Shown piece after piece: positions 8,320 through 15,246 of a stretch of DNA of 64,000 nt. A model generated the notes under the pieces. The model saw nothing but the letters and a program-made list of their open reading frames with translations, did no database searches and had not been told where the DNA came from. Location of the stretch: NCBI GenBank assembly GCA_963709765.1, contig CAVPXL010000001.1:310001-374000 (forward strand). The letters run 5' to 3'. The stretch comes from Roseitranquillus sp963709765. Its GTDB lineage: Bacteria; Pseudomonadota; Alphaproteobacteria; Rhodobacterales; Rhodobacteraceae. Each line of letters begins with the position of its first letter. Position 1 is the stretch's first letter. The translations under genes were made by a program, and so were the position numbers.

Positions 8320-9049
8320 TGATGCCACCGAAATCGGCCGCCTTGAGCGACGCGCCACCGACTAGCGCGCCATCCACATTGCCGATCGCGAAAATCTCGG
8401 CGGCATTGGACGGCTTGACCGATCCCCCGTAGAGCAGACGAATGTCGCGGGCGCCGTCGCCCAGGCGGTCCGCCAAGCCGGCGCGCAACGCGTCGTGCAC
8501 TTCCGCGATCTGTTCCGTCGTGGGAACTCGCCCGGTGCCGATGGCCCAGACCGGTTCGTACGCGATGACGATGGCGTCAGCGGCAGCGATCTGCGGCGGC
8601 AGCGAGCCGTCGAGCTGGCCGCGAACCACATCGAGCGTCCGCCCCGCCTCCCGCTCTTCCAGCGTCTCGCCGACGCAGATGACCGGCCGCAATCCCGCCT
8701 CGAGAGCGGCAGACGCCTTTGCCGCAACGTCGGCGTCGCTTTCGCCGTGATCGGCGCGGCGCTCCGAATGCCCGACGATGACATAGTTTGCGCCGGCATC
8801 GGCCAGCATGCCGGCCGAGACGTCGCCGGTATGCGCGCCGGAGGCGGCCGCATGGCAATCCTGACCGCCCAGGGCAATCGCGCCATTCCCGGCGCGGTCG
8901 GCCATCCGCGACAGCAGCGTCGCCGGCGGACAGATCAGGATCTCGGCGTGAGCAGACGGATGCGTCTTCAGAAGCGCATCGACCTCGGTCAGGGCCGCAG
9001 CCAGACCGTTCATCTTCCAGTTTCCTGCAGCGAGCTTGCGAGGCGCCAT
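8291..9049 (-). CDS. tpiA: Triose-phosphate isomerase
   Basis: This 252-residue enzyme interconverts dihydroxyacetone phosphate and glyceraldehyde 3-phosphate in the cytoplasm. All landmarks are visible: AGNWKMNG with the catalytic Lys near residue 11, IVGHSERR with the electrophilic His, AYEPVWAIGTG with the catalytic Glu near residue 168, and the phosphate-binding YGGSV near the C-terminus. Length matches the family. The ATG at 9049 gives the normal N-terminus although the frame is open upstream. It is divergent from nothing close on its 5' side; the SufA-type gene lies upstream on the same strand. Confidence 0.96.
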   Translation of the reverse strand: MAPRKLAAGNWKMNGLAAALTEVDALLKTHPSAHAEILICPPATLLSRMADRAGNGAIALGGQDCHAAASGAHTGDVSAGMLADAGANYVIVGHSERRADHGESDADVAAKASAALEAGLRPVICVGETLEEREAGRTLDVVRGQLDGSLPPQIAAADAIVIAYEPVWAIGTGRVPTTEQIAEVHDALRAGLADRLGDGARDIRLLYGGSVKPSNAAEIFAIGNVDGALVGGASLKAADFGGIITALDQAVR

Positions 9050-9143
9050 GTCCGATCCCTTCCTGTCCGGTTTCCCCCGCTCTAGCGCGATCAGGATCGG
9101 AATGTCACTCGGAAGGGCACGACTCCCGGCCCCTGCGGCACGA

Positions 9144-9525
9144 TCAGGTCGCGCCGCGCTCCGCGGCCAGATCCTCGACGTCGCGGAACTTGATCGATTC
9201 GCCGCATCCACAGGCATCCACGACGTTGGGATTGCGGAACTTGAAATCCGCTTTCCAGAAGCGAGGTCTGGTAGTCGATCTCGGTCCCGAACAGGAACAT
9301 CTGCGCCATCGGCGCAATGATCACGCGGGCGCCGTCCTGATCCACGATCTCGTCATTGGGCTCGGGCCGCTCGACGTAATCCATCGTGTATTCCATGCCG
9401 GCGCATCCCCCCTTCTTCACACCGATACGCAACCCGTGCGCACCATCGCGCGCCATGAGGCGGGTGATCTGGCGGATTGCGGCGGGCGTGAGCGTCACGG
9501 CCTGCTTGCCTGGAATGCCGAACAT
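9144..9525 (-). pseudogene. SufA/HesB-type iron-sulfur cluster assembly protein, frameshifted before its CGC motif
   Basis: The family is A-type carriers that hold an iron-sulfur cluster and pass it to apoproteins, using one Cys in the middle and a C-terminal Cys-Gly-Cys. The first Cys is in frame (KKGGCAGMEYT). After LLESGF the frame as read gives QVPQSQRRGCLW, without the CGC pair. Skipping one base near 9243 (minus-strand TTT-C-AAG) yields KFRNPNVVDACGCGESIKF and a normal stop at 9144, for 126 residues. The unshifted frame ends at 9091. Such genes are usually important, so a sequence error is a real possibility. Which paralogue (SufA, ErpA, IscA) cannot be told; the acidic N-terminal context fits SufA/ErpA. 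Confidence 0.8.
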
Positions 9526-9664
9526 GAGCTGGTCCCTCTCTGACGGAACGAAGGTAAAGGGTCAGAGCCGTTGTCTCAAGGGGGCCACCTGCAATTGGGC
9601 CCGAAACGCGGCAGCGCGGCGATGTCACGCTGACAAGCGCCGATTATCGCCCCATATTGGCACC

Positions 9665-10355
9665 ATGCTGAAGTTCACTCCCATCCTGCTCGCCATCCTC
9701 TACGCGTTTGCCATGTACCACTTCTCTGCCTGGCGGACACGAAAGGAGCTCGACGCGCACTCTTCCGAACTGGCAGATCCGCGTCTGAAGGCACTCACCG
9801 ATCGGATGGCGTCGTCGCTCGACCTGCCGCGGATCAAGGTCAACATCTACGAAATAGCCCCAGTCAACGGACTCGCGGCGCCTGATGGCAGGATCTTCAT
9901 CACGCGTGGGTTCTACGACCAGTATCGGCAAGGCGCCGTGACCGCCGAGGAGATGGCCAGCGTGATCGCGCACGAACTCGGTCACGTGGCTCTGGGTCAT
10001 TCCCGACGACGGATGATCGACTTCTCGGGACAGAATGCGCTGCGGACTGCGCTGGCGATGGTGCTGGGGAGAATCCTTCCCGGGATCGGAGGCATCATAG
10101 CGGCGGCACTTACCAGCCTGCTCGCTGCCCGTCTGTCCCGCGGCGACGAGTACGAGGCCGATGAATACGCCTCGGCGCTGCTGACCAAGTCGGGGATCGG
10201 GACGAGCCCCGCAAAAGAGCCTCTTTCGCAAGCTGGAGGCGCTCACGCAGGGGCGCGGTGGCGCGGTGCCGGCCTGGATGCTCAGCCATCCTGGCGCCGA
10301 CGAGCGCATTGCCGCGATCGAGCAGAACGAGGCGAAATGGCTGCGTGGCGTCTGA
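9665..10355 (+). pseudogene. M48-family membrane metalloprotease, frameshifted near its C-terminus
   Basis: The gene encodes a HtpX/M48-like zinc protease of about 229 residues. An N-terminal membrane segment (KFTPILLAILYAFAMYH) precedes the zinc motif IAHELGHVALGH near residues 100-111, and GDEYEADEYA supplies the third ligand near 158-167. The frame then shifts at the AAAA run 10213-10216: as read it gives SPAKEPLSQAGG, but with one A fewer it reads AKSLFRKLEALTQG and ends HPGADERIAAIEQNE with a stop at 10355. HPxxxxRI is the expected M48 ending. All catalytic residues precede the break, so a product read as is might keep its active site but have an aberrant tail. Confidence 0.82.
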
Positions 10356-10362
10356 GCCCTCG

Positions 10363-10902
10363 TCAGAGCCGTTCGAGTGCGCGGGCCAGCCGCGGCAGTC
10401 TCGCTCGCTTCAGCAGGGGACGCATGGGTTGCGGCACGCCGGACAGATGTTCGGCCTTGGCCCGCACGATTTCGGCGACGCCTGCAACCTCCACGGGCTG
10501 ACGGGACAGGCAGTCGCAGAGGAACGGATCCGGGTGCCGTGCCCTCACTCGATGCGGGGCCACGGCAGCTGCGGGGAAGTCGCGCAAGTTCAGCGTGAGA
10601 AGAACGTCGGCCTCGGCGGCCATGGCGGCTGCGAGCACATGGATGTCCGCTGCGTCCCTGAGCCAGAGCTTCGCCTCGACCGCGGGATCGGGCGAGATCA
10701 GGGCGTCCGGCCATTGAGCGCCCAGAAGGGCGATCTCGGCCTCCGCCAATGTGGCGTCATCGCGACGGGCCGAGACATGACGCCATTCGTCGAGGATCCG
10801 CGGCGACCAGAAGGGATCGTAGAGGCCCTTCCGCGCCACGCCGAGAAGGATCTCGCGCAGCACTGTCGGGTAGAGCACGCAAGTGTCGAGCAGCGCCTTC
10901 AC
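10363..10902 (-). CDS. PIN domain-containing protein (RSP_2648-like)
   Basis: This 179-residue protein carries a PIN nuclease-type domain: the first acidic residue is in ALLDTCVLYPTVLRE, further acids are in EIALLGAQWPDALISPD, and ADVLLTLNLRDFP carries the last conserved Asp region. The start is GTG and overlaps the upstream methyltransferase stop by four bases (GTGA). No antitoxin-like small gene accompanies it; its fixed partner is the RNA methyltransferase, an arrangement also known from Rhodobacter sphaeroides. A role in RNA processing is more plausible than a toxin, but this is inference. Confidence 0.82.
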   Translation of the reverse strand: MKALLDTCVLYPTVLREILLGVARKGLYDPFWSPRILDEWRHVSARRDDATLAEAEIALLGAQWPDALISPDPAVEAKLWLRDAADIHVLAAAMAAEADVLLTLNLRDFPAAAVAPHRVRARHPDPFLCDCLSRQPVEVAGVAEIVRAKAEHLSGVPQPMRPLLKRARLPRLARALERL

Positions 10903-12092
10903 GCAAGCAGGCGCAGGAAGATCGCCTTGAGATAGCCGCTCTCGGCCAACGCCGGGTGGACCGGATGGTCAGGTCCCGCGAAGCCGGTGTGAACGATCTG
11001 CGCGCGTCGCCCTGCCCGGCCGACGCCCCTGAGCGACGCCGCCTGGAACGCGGCGTGATCGGCGGCATGACTGCACGAGCAAAGGACCAGATAGCCGCCA
11101 GGCGCCACCAGAGCGGACGCCAGCCGCGCCGTCCTTTCATAGGCGCGCAGACCGGCATCCAGCGCCTGCCGTGACGGAGCGAAGGCGGGCGGGTCACAAA
11201 TCACTGTGTCGAAAGACCGTCCTCCCTCGGCCAGCGCATTCATCACCTCGAAGGCATCCCCCTGCCTGGCCGAGAACCTCGCGCCGAAACCGGATGCCTC
11301 CGCGCCGCCCTCTGCCAGTTCCAGAGCCGCGGCCGATCCGTCGACGGCGAGTGCTTCGGTCGCTCCGGCGGCAAGCGCGGCAAGGCCGAAACCGCCAACA
11401 TGGCTGAACACGTCCAGAACGGTGCCACCATGGGCGAGCCTCGCGGCAAAGCCATGGTTCTCGCGCTGATCGAAGAAGAGGCCGGTCTTCTGCCCGCCCT
11501 CCAGGTCCGCGAGATAGGTCGCCCCGTTCATCGGCACCGGGATCGGACCGGACAAGCTGCCGCGGAGGACCATCGTCTGGCCGTCCAGCCCTTCCAGAGC
11601 ACGGCTTCGACCCTGCGCGTTCTTGATCACCGTTCCGACACCCGTCACGCGAACCAGCGCCTCGACCAACTGGTCGAGCGCGACGTCGGCCCAGGCGGCG
11701 TTCGGTTGGATGACGGCCGCGTCCCCGAAGCGGTCGATGACGACCCCGGGAAAGCCATCGGCTTCGGCGTGGACCAGGCGATAATGTGGCGAAGGGTAGA
11801 GTCGGTCGCGATGCGCAAAGGCCAGGGCAAGCCGTTCCTCGATCCACGCCGCGTCGATCTCGGCGGCAGGATCGGTGTCGAGCACGCGAACGGTAATGCG
11901 AGATCCGGCATTGAAGGCGCCGGTGGCGAGCGGCTGACGTTCGCCGTCTTGCAGGGTGACGATCGTGCCCGGCGGGAGCGATCTTGCGCGCCGGTCGAGC
12001 ACGAGCTCGTTGTCGTAGAGCCACGGAAATCCACGGCGGATGCGCCGGGCGTCGCTCCTGGGTCTGATCCTGATTACCGGACGGGTGCTCAT
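10899..12092 (-). CDS. Class I SAM-dependent rRNA methyltransferase, RlmI-like (RSP_2647-like)
   Basis: This 397-residue enzyme should methylate a cytosine C5 in rRNA using S-adenosylmethionine. It has an N-terminal PUA RNA-binding domain (IRPRSDARRIRRGFPWLYDN), an EEhEE-like linker (VHAEADGFPGVVIDRFGD) and a C-terminal Rossmann methyltransferase with motif I VLDVFSHVGGFGLAAL near residues 225-240, motif IV CDPPAFAPS near 303-311, and the CSCSH loop near 350. Length and order match RlmI/RlmK C-terminal-type proteins. It is co-transcribed with the PIN gene, whose GTG start overlaps its TGA. The exact rRNA position is not predictable. Confidence 0.88.
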   Translation of the reverse strand: MSTRPVIRIRPRSDARRIRRGFPWLYDNELVLDRRARSLPPGTIVTLQDGERQPLATGAFNAGSRITVRVLDTDPAAEIDAAWIEERLALAFAHRDRLYPSPHYRLVHAEADGFPGVVIDRFGDAAVIQPNAAWADVALDQLVEALVRVTGVGTVIKNAQGRSRALEGLDGQTMVLRGSLSGPIPVPMNGATYLADLEGGQKTGLFFDQRENHGFAARLAHGGTVLDVFSHVGGFGLAALAAGATEALAVDGSAAALELAEGGAEASGFGARFSARQGDAFEVMNALAEGGRSFDTVICDPPAFAPSRQALDAGLRAYERTARLASALVAPGGYLVLCSCSHAADHAAFQAASLRGVGRAGRRAQIVHTGFAGPDHPVHPALAESGYLKAIFLRLLA

Positions 12093-12132
12093 GCAAGCGC
12101 CTTAGCGCAAGCAGGATGCGCCGGGAAGGGTG

Positions 12133-12282
12133 TCAGCCGAGGACGGCGTGACGGCGGCCGGAGATCAGACGGCGCAAGCCGCGGCCGGCGCCGCGAATGT
12201 ATGAAGCAATGGCCTCGGCCTGCATCTGGCGAGCACGGCTCTCGATCTGGGCGAGGTCGGCGGTATTGAATCGATTGGTCAT
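12133..12282 (-). CDS. Small basic protein, RSP_7527/DUF1127-like
   Basis: This 49-residue protein has a short acidic N-terminus (MTNRFNTADLAQIESRAR) and a helical, Arg-rich C-terminus (YIRGAGRGLRRLISGRRH), the pattern of small alphaproteobacterial proteins of the DUF1127-like type, some of which bind RNA or control phosphate and stress responses. The ATG at 12282 is chosen over an open upstream frame because similarity begins there. It is divergent from edd across a 200-base regulatory region. Its function is not known. Confidence 0.6.
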   Translation of the reverse strand: MTNRFNTADLAQIESRARQMQAEAIASYIRGAGRGLRRLISGRRHAVLG

Positions 12283-12361
12283 GGGTGTCTGTGCCTTGGT
12301 ACGTGGTGAGGCGCTGAGATAGGGGCCCAAATCTTTCCAAACCACCAACGATGTCGAGAAC

Positions 12362-12386
12362 CCGCCATGCCGTTTGCGCATGGCGG
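12362..12386. promoter_or_regulatory. Perfect 8-bp inverted repeat in the edd divergent region
   Basis: CCGCCATG (12362-12369) and CATGGCGG (12379-12386) flank a nine-base spacer. It lies between the small DUF1127-like gene and edd, about 100 bases before edd. It could be a protein-binding palindrome or a leader hairpin; it has no T-run. Confidence 0.4.
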
Positions 12387-12411
12387 AGTTCCGTCGCACG
12401 ATTGCGCGTCA

Positions 12412-12440
12412 TTGTTAGCGGTAGCCGCGCATGCTACCGC
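12412..12440. promoter_or_regulatory. Candidate operator before edd: LacI-like half palindrome inside an inverted GCGGTAGC repeat
   Basis: GCGGTAGC (12418-12425) and GCTACCGC (12433-12440) form a perfect 8-bp inverted repeat with a seven-base spacer. The left part also reads TTGTTAGCGGTAGCC, close to the central-CG palindromes bound by LacI-family repressors. In Rhodobacter sphaeroides the LacI-family regulator CceR controls Entner-Doudoroff genes, so a CceR-type operator is a reasonable guess. Spacing to the edd ATG is about 44 bases. Confidence 0.4.
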
Positions 12441-12483
12441 GATGTCTGTCGCACGATCGACAGCCCGAGGAGGAGTTCAGCCG

Positions 12484-14286
12484 ATGAGCCTCGATCCTAC
12501 TGTTCGCAAGGTCACCGATCGGATTGTCGCGCGTTCGAAAGACATGCGGAGCCGCTATCTCGAGCGGATGACCCGCGCCGCCGAAGAAGGGCCCCGGCGC
12601 GCTCATCTGTCCTGCGGCAACCAGGCGCACGCCTACGCCGCGATGGAGGAAAAGAAGGCGCTGGCCGAGGAGCGCGCCCCGAACATCGGCATCGTCTCCG
12701 CGTACAACGACATGCTCTCGGCCCATCAGCCCTTTGAACGCTTTCCGGATCTCATCAAGCGCACGGCCCGCGCCCATGGCGGCACGGCCCAGGTGGCGGG
12801 AGGGGTGCCGGCCATGTGCGACGGAGTCACCCAAGGCCAGGTCGGGATGGAGCTGTCGCTCTTTTCGCGCGACGTGATTGCCCTCGCGACGGCGGTTTCG
12901 CTGTCGCACAACACCTACGACGCGGCCGTCTATCTCGGCGTCTGCGACAAGATCGTGCCGGGCCTCGTGATCGCGGCCGCGACCTTCGGCTACATCCCCG
13001 GCATATTCCTTCCCGCCGGCCCGATGACCAGCGGCCTGCCGAACGACGAGAAATCCAGGGTACGTCAGCAATTCGCCGCGGGAGAGGTTGGCCGGGACGA
13101 ACTGATGAAGGCTGAGATGGCGAGCTATCATGGCCCCGGCACCTGCACCTTCTATGGCACGGCGAACTCGAACCAGATGCTGATGGAGTTCATGGGCCTG
13201 CACCTTCCCGGGGCGAGCTTCGTCAATCCCAACACGCCGCTGCGTGACGCGCTGACCGAAGCAGGCACCAGACGCGCCCTGGAGATCACGGCGCTCGGCA
13301 ACGATTACCGGCCGGTGAGCGAAATCCTGGACGAGAGGGCGTTCGTGAATGGCATCGTCGGTCTGATGGCCACCGGCGGCTCGACCAACCTTGTCATCCA
13401 CCTTCCCGCGATGGCGCGCGCGGCGGGCGTCGTTCTCGACATCGAGGATTTCGAAGATCTGTCGTCGGTGACGCCGCTGATGGCCAAGGTCTACCCGAAC
13501 GGTCTTGCCGATGTGAATCATTTCCATGCCGCCGGCGGGCTCGGCTACATGATCGGCGAGCTGGTCGACGCGGGCCTTCTGCACCCGGATGTGCGCACCG
13601 TGGCGGGCGACGGTCTTGCCGACTACACGCGCGAGCCGAAGCTGCATGACGGCACCCTCACGTGGGAGGAGTGGAACCGTCAGACGCGCAACGACAAGAT
13701 CCTGCGGCCGGCATCCGACCCCTTCCAGAAAAGCGGGGGCCTCAAGGAGCTCAAGGGCAGTCTCGGGCGCAGCGTGATGAAGGTATCGGCCGTCGATCCG
13801 CAGCGCCACCTGATCGAAGCGCCGGCGCGGGTCTTTTCGGATCAGGAAGAGGTCAAGCGCGCCTTTCGCGCGGGCGAATTCACCGAGGACGTGGTTGTCG
13901 TCGTCCGGTTCCAGGGCCCGAGGGCGAACGGCATGCCCGAACTGCACTCCCTGACCCCGACCCTCGCGGTCCTCCAGGATCGGGGTCTCAAGGTCGCGCT
14001 CGTTACCGATGGCAGGATGTCGGGCGCGAGCGGAAAGGTTCCGGCTGCAATCCACGTCTGCCCCGAAGCGGCGGACAAGGGGCCGATCGCCCGGGTACGC
14101 GATGGCGATTTGGTTCGGGTCGATGCCGTCAACGGAACCCTGGACGTTCTTGAAGCCGGATTCGAGGATCGCGACCCGATCGAACATGACGGCGCCGCGG
14201 CCGAATTCGGTGTCGGGCGCGAGCTGTTCTCGGTTTTCCGGCGCAATGTCGGGCTGGCCGAAGATGGCGCCAGCGTCGTCGTTTGA
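12484..14286 (+). CDS. edd: Phosphogluconate dehydratase
   Basis: This 600-residue iron-sulfur enzyme dehydrates 6-phosphogluconate to 2-keto-3-deoxy-6-phosphogluconate, the first committed step of the Entner-Doudoroff pathway. It belongs to the IlvD/Edd family: cluster cysteines lie in GGVPAMCDGVTQGQ, CDKI and GPGTCTFYGTANSNQ, and the C-terminal SDGRMSGASGK-type motif reads TDGRMSGASGKVPAAIH. Length is normal for Edd. The ATG at 12484 follows a GAGGAGGAG ribosome site; an ORF reading further upstream has no family similarity. eda starts 10 bases after its stop, so the two form an operon. Regulation is probably through the inverted repeats upstream. Confidence 0.95.
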   Translation: MSLDPTVRKVTDRIVARSKDMRSRYLERMTRAAEEGPRRAHLSCGNQAHAYAAMEEKKALAEERAPNIGIVSAYNDMLSAHQPFERFPDLIKRTARAHGGTAQVAGGVPAMCDGVTQGQVGMELSLFSRDVIALATAVSLSHNTYDAAVYLGVCDKIVPGLVIAAATFGYIPGIFLPAGPMTSGLPNDEKSRVRQQFAAGEVGRDELMKAEMASYHGPGTCTFYGTANSNQMLMEFMGLHLPGASFVNPNTPLRDALTEAGTRRALEITALGNDYRPVSEILDERAFVNGIVGLMATGGSTNLVIHLPAMARAAGVVLDIEDFEDLSSVTPLMAKVYPNGLADVNHFHAAGGLGYMIGELVDAGLLHPDVRTVAGDGLADYTREPKLHDGTLTWEEWNRQTRNDKILRPASDPFQKSGGLKELKGSLGRSVMKVSAVDPQRHLIEAPARVFSDQEEVKRAFRAGEFTEDVVVVVRFQGPRANGMPELHSLTPTLAVLQDRGLKVALVTDGRMSGASGKVPAAIHVCPEAADKGPIARVRDGDLVRVDAVNGTLDVLEAGFEDRDPIEHDGAAAEFGVGRELFSVFRRNVGLAEDGASVVV

Positions 14287-14296
14287 GGAGGATGGC

Positions 14297-14944
14297 ATGA
14301 CCCCACAACAAGCATCCCGGCGCACCGAAGAGTTGTGCCGTCTGGCGCCTGTCATCCCGGTACTGGTCATAAACGACGTCTCCACTGCCCGCCCTCTGGC
14401 CGAAGCGCTGGTCGCAGGCGGTCTTCCCGTGCTCGAAGTCACGCTGAGAACGCCTGCGGCACTCGACGTCATTGCCGAAATGGCGAAGGTCGATGGCGGC
14501 GTGGTCGGCGCAGGAACCCTCCTGACCAAGGCCGACGTCGAGGCGGCTCAGCGGGCCGGTGCGCGGTTCGGCGTGTCGCCGGGCTCGACGCCTGCCCTGC
14601 TCGATGCCTGTGAAGAGGCCGACCTGCCCCTCCTGCCCGGGGCTGCGACGGCAACGGAAGCGATGATGCTCCTGGAGCGTGGCTACACGATCCAGAAGTT
14701 CTTCCCGGCCGAAGCGGCGGGTGGCGCCAAGGCACTCAAGGCCATCGGCGCGCCGATCCCCCAGGTATCGTTTTGTCCGACAGGCGGCATCGGTCCGTCA
14801 AATGCCAGCGACTACCTTTCGCTCGCCAACGTGATCTGCTGTGGCGGCTCCTGGGTCGCGCCGTCCGACTTCGTCTCCACCGGTGAATGGCGGAAGATCG
14901 AGGAGCTGGCGCGCGAGGCCTCAAGGTTGCCTCGTTCCATTTGA
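14297..14944 (+). CDS. eda: 2-dehydro-3-deoxyphosphogluconate aldolase
   Basis: This 215-residue class I aldolase splits 2-keto-3-deoxy-6-phosphogluconate into pyruvate and glyceraldehyde 3-phosphate. The Schiff-base Lys is in YTIQKFFPAEAAGG near residue 135, the catalytic Glu in VLEVTLRTPAAL near residue 48, and the phosphate loop in CPTGGIG. It follows edd with a GAGGAGGA ribosome site overlapping the edd stop. tpiA nearby handles the triose phosphate product. It converges with the small gene on the minus strand 25 bases later. Confidence 0.95.
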   Translation: MTPQQASRRTEELCRLAPVIPVLVINDVSTARPLAEALVAGGLPVLEVTLRTPAALDVIAEMAKVDGGVVGAGTLLTKADVEAAQRAGARFGVSPGSTPALLDACEEADLPLLPGAATATEAMMLLERGYTIQKFFPAEAAGGAKALKAIGAPIPQVSFCPTGGIGPSNASDYLSLANVICCGGSWVAPSDFVSTGEWRKIEELAREASRLPRSI

Positions 14945-14969
14945 CGCTCCCGATGGCTCTGGATGAACT

Positions 14970-15242
14970 TCAGGTCGCCTTGGTTTTGCAACTCCGCCCT
15001 CCCCGCCGTCGCGGCGACGCCGGAGCCTTCAAGCCGTCGCGCAGGACAGCGGTCATCGGGTGCTCCGCGCCATCGTTCTCGTGCTGCGCCAGTATCTCGT
15101 GGATGGCTGACTGCGCCGATCGCTCCGCCGGCAACCCGAGGATCCAGTCCAGAAAAATGCCGCGGCATTGCGGGAGATCCAAGTCAGGCATGGCGTAGGC
15201 GTCGGTCATCAGCCCGCGCGGATCCAGATCCTTCGACGTCAA
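14970..15242 (-). CDS. Conserved small protein downstream of glnE
   Basis: This roughly 90-residue protein starts with a probable TTG at 15242, five bases after the glnE stop, preceded by an AGAGAGGG site inside the end of glnE; the first ATG in frame is 14 codons later. The visible sequence (LDPRGLMTDAYAMPDLDLPQ, CRGIFLDWILGLP, then EHPMTAVLRDGL and a basic tail) matches a type of protein I associate with Rhodobacterales but cannot name. Ala/Glu helices suggest a small soluble protein. It is very probably co-transcribed with glnE. Confidence 0.6.
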   Translation of the reverse strand: MTSKDLDPRGLMTDAYAMPDLDLPQCRGIFLDWILGLPAERSAQSAIHEILAQHENDGAEHPMTAVLRDGLKAPASPRRRGGRSCKTKAT

Positions 15243-15246
15243 GGCC

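Noticed and set aside
10363..10902. PIN protein as the toxin of a toxin-antitoxin pair.
   Set aside because: No small antitoxin gene lies next to it; its conserved partner is a 397-residue RNA methyltransferase.
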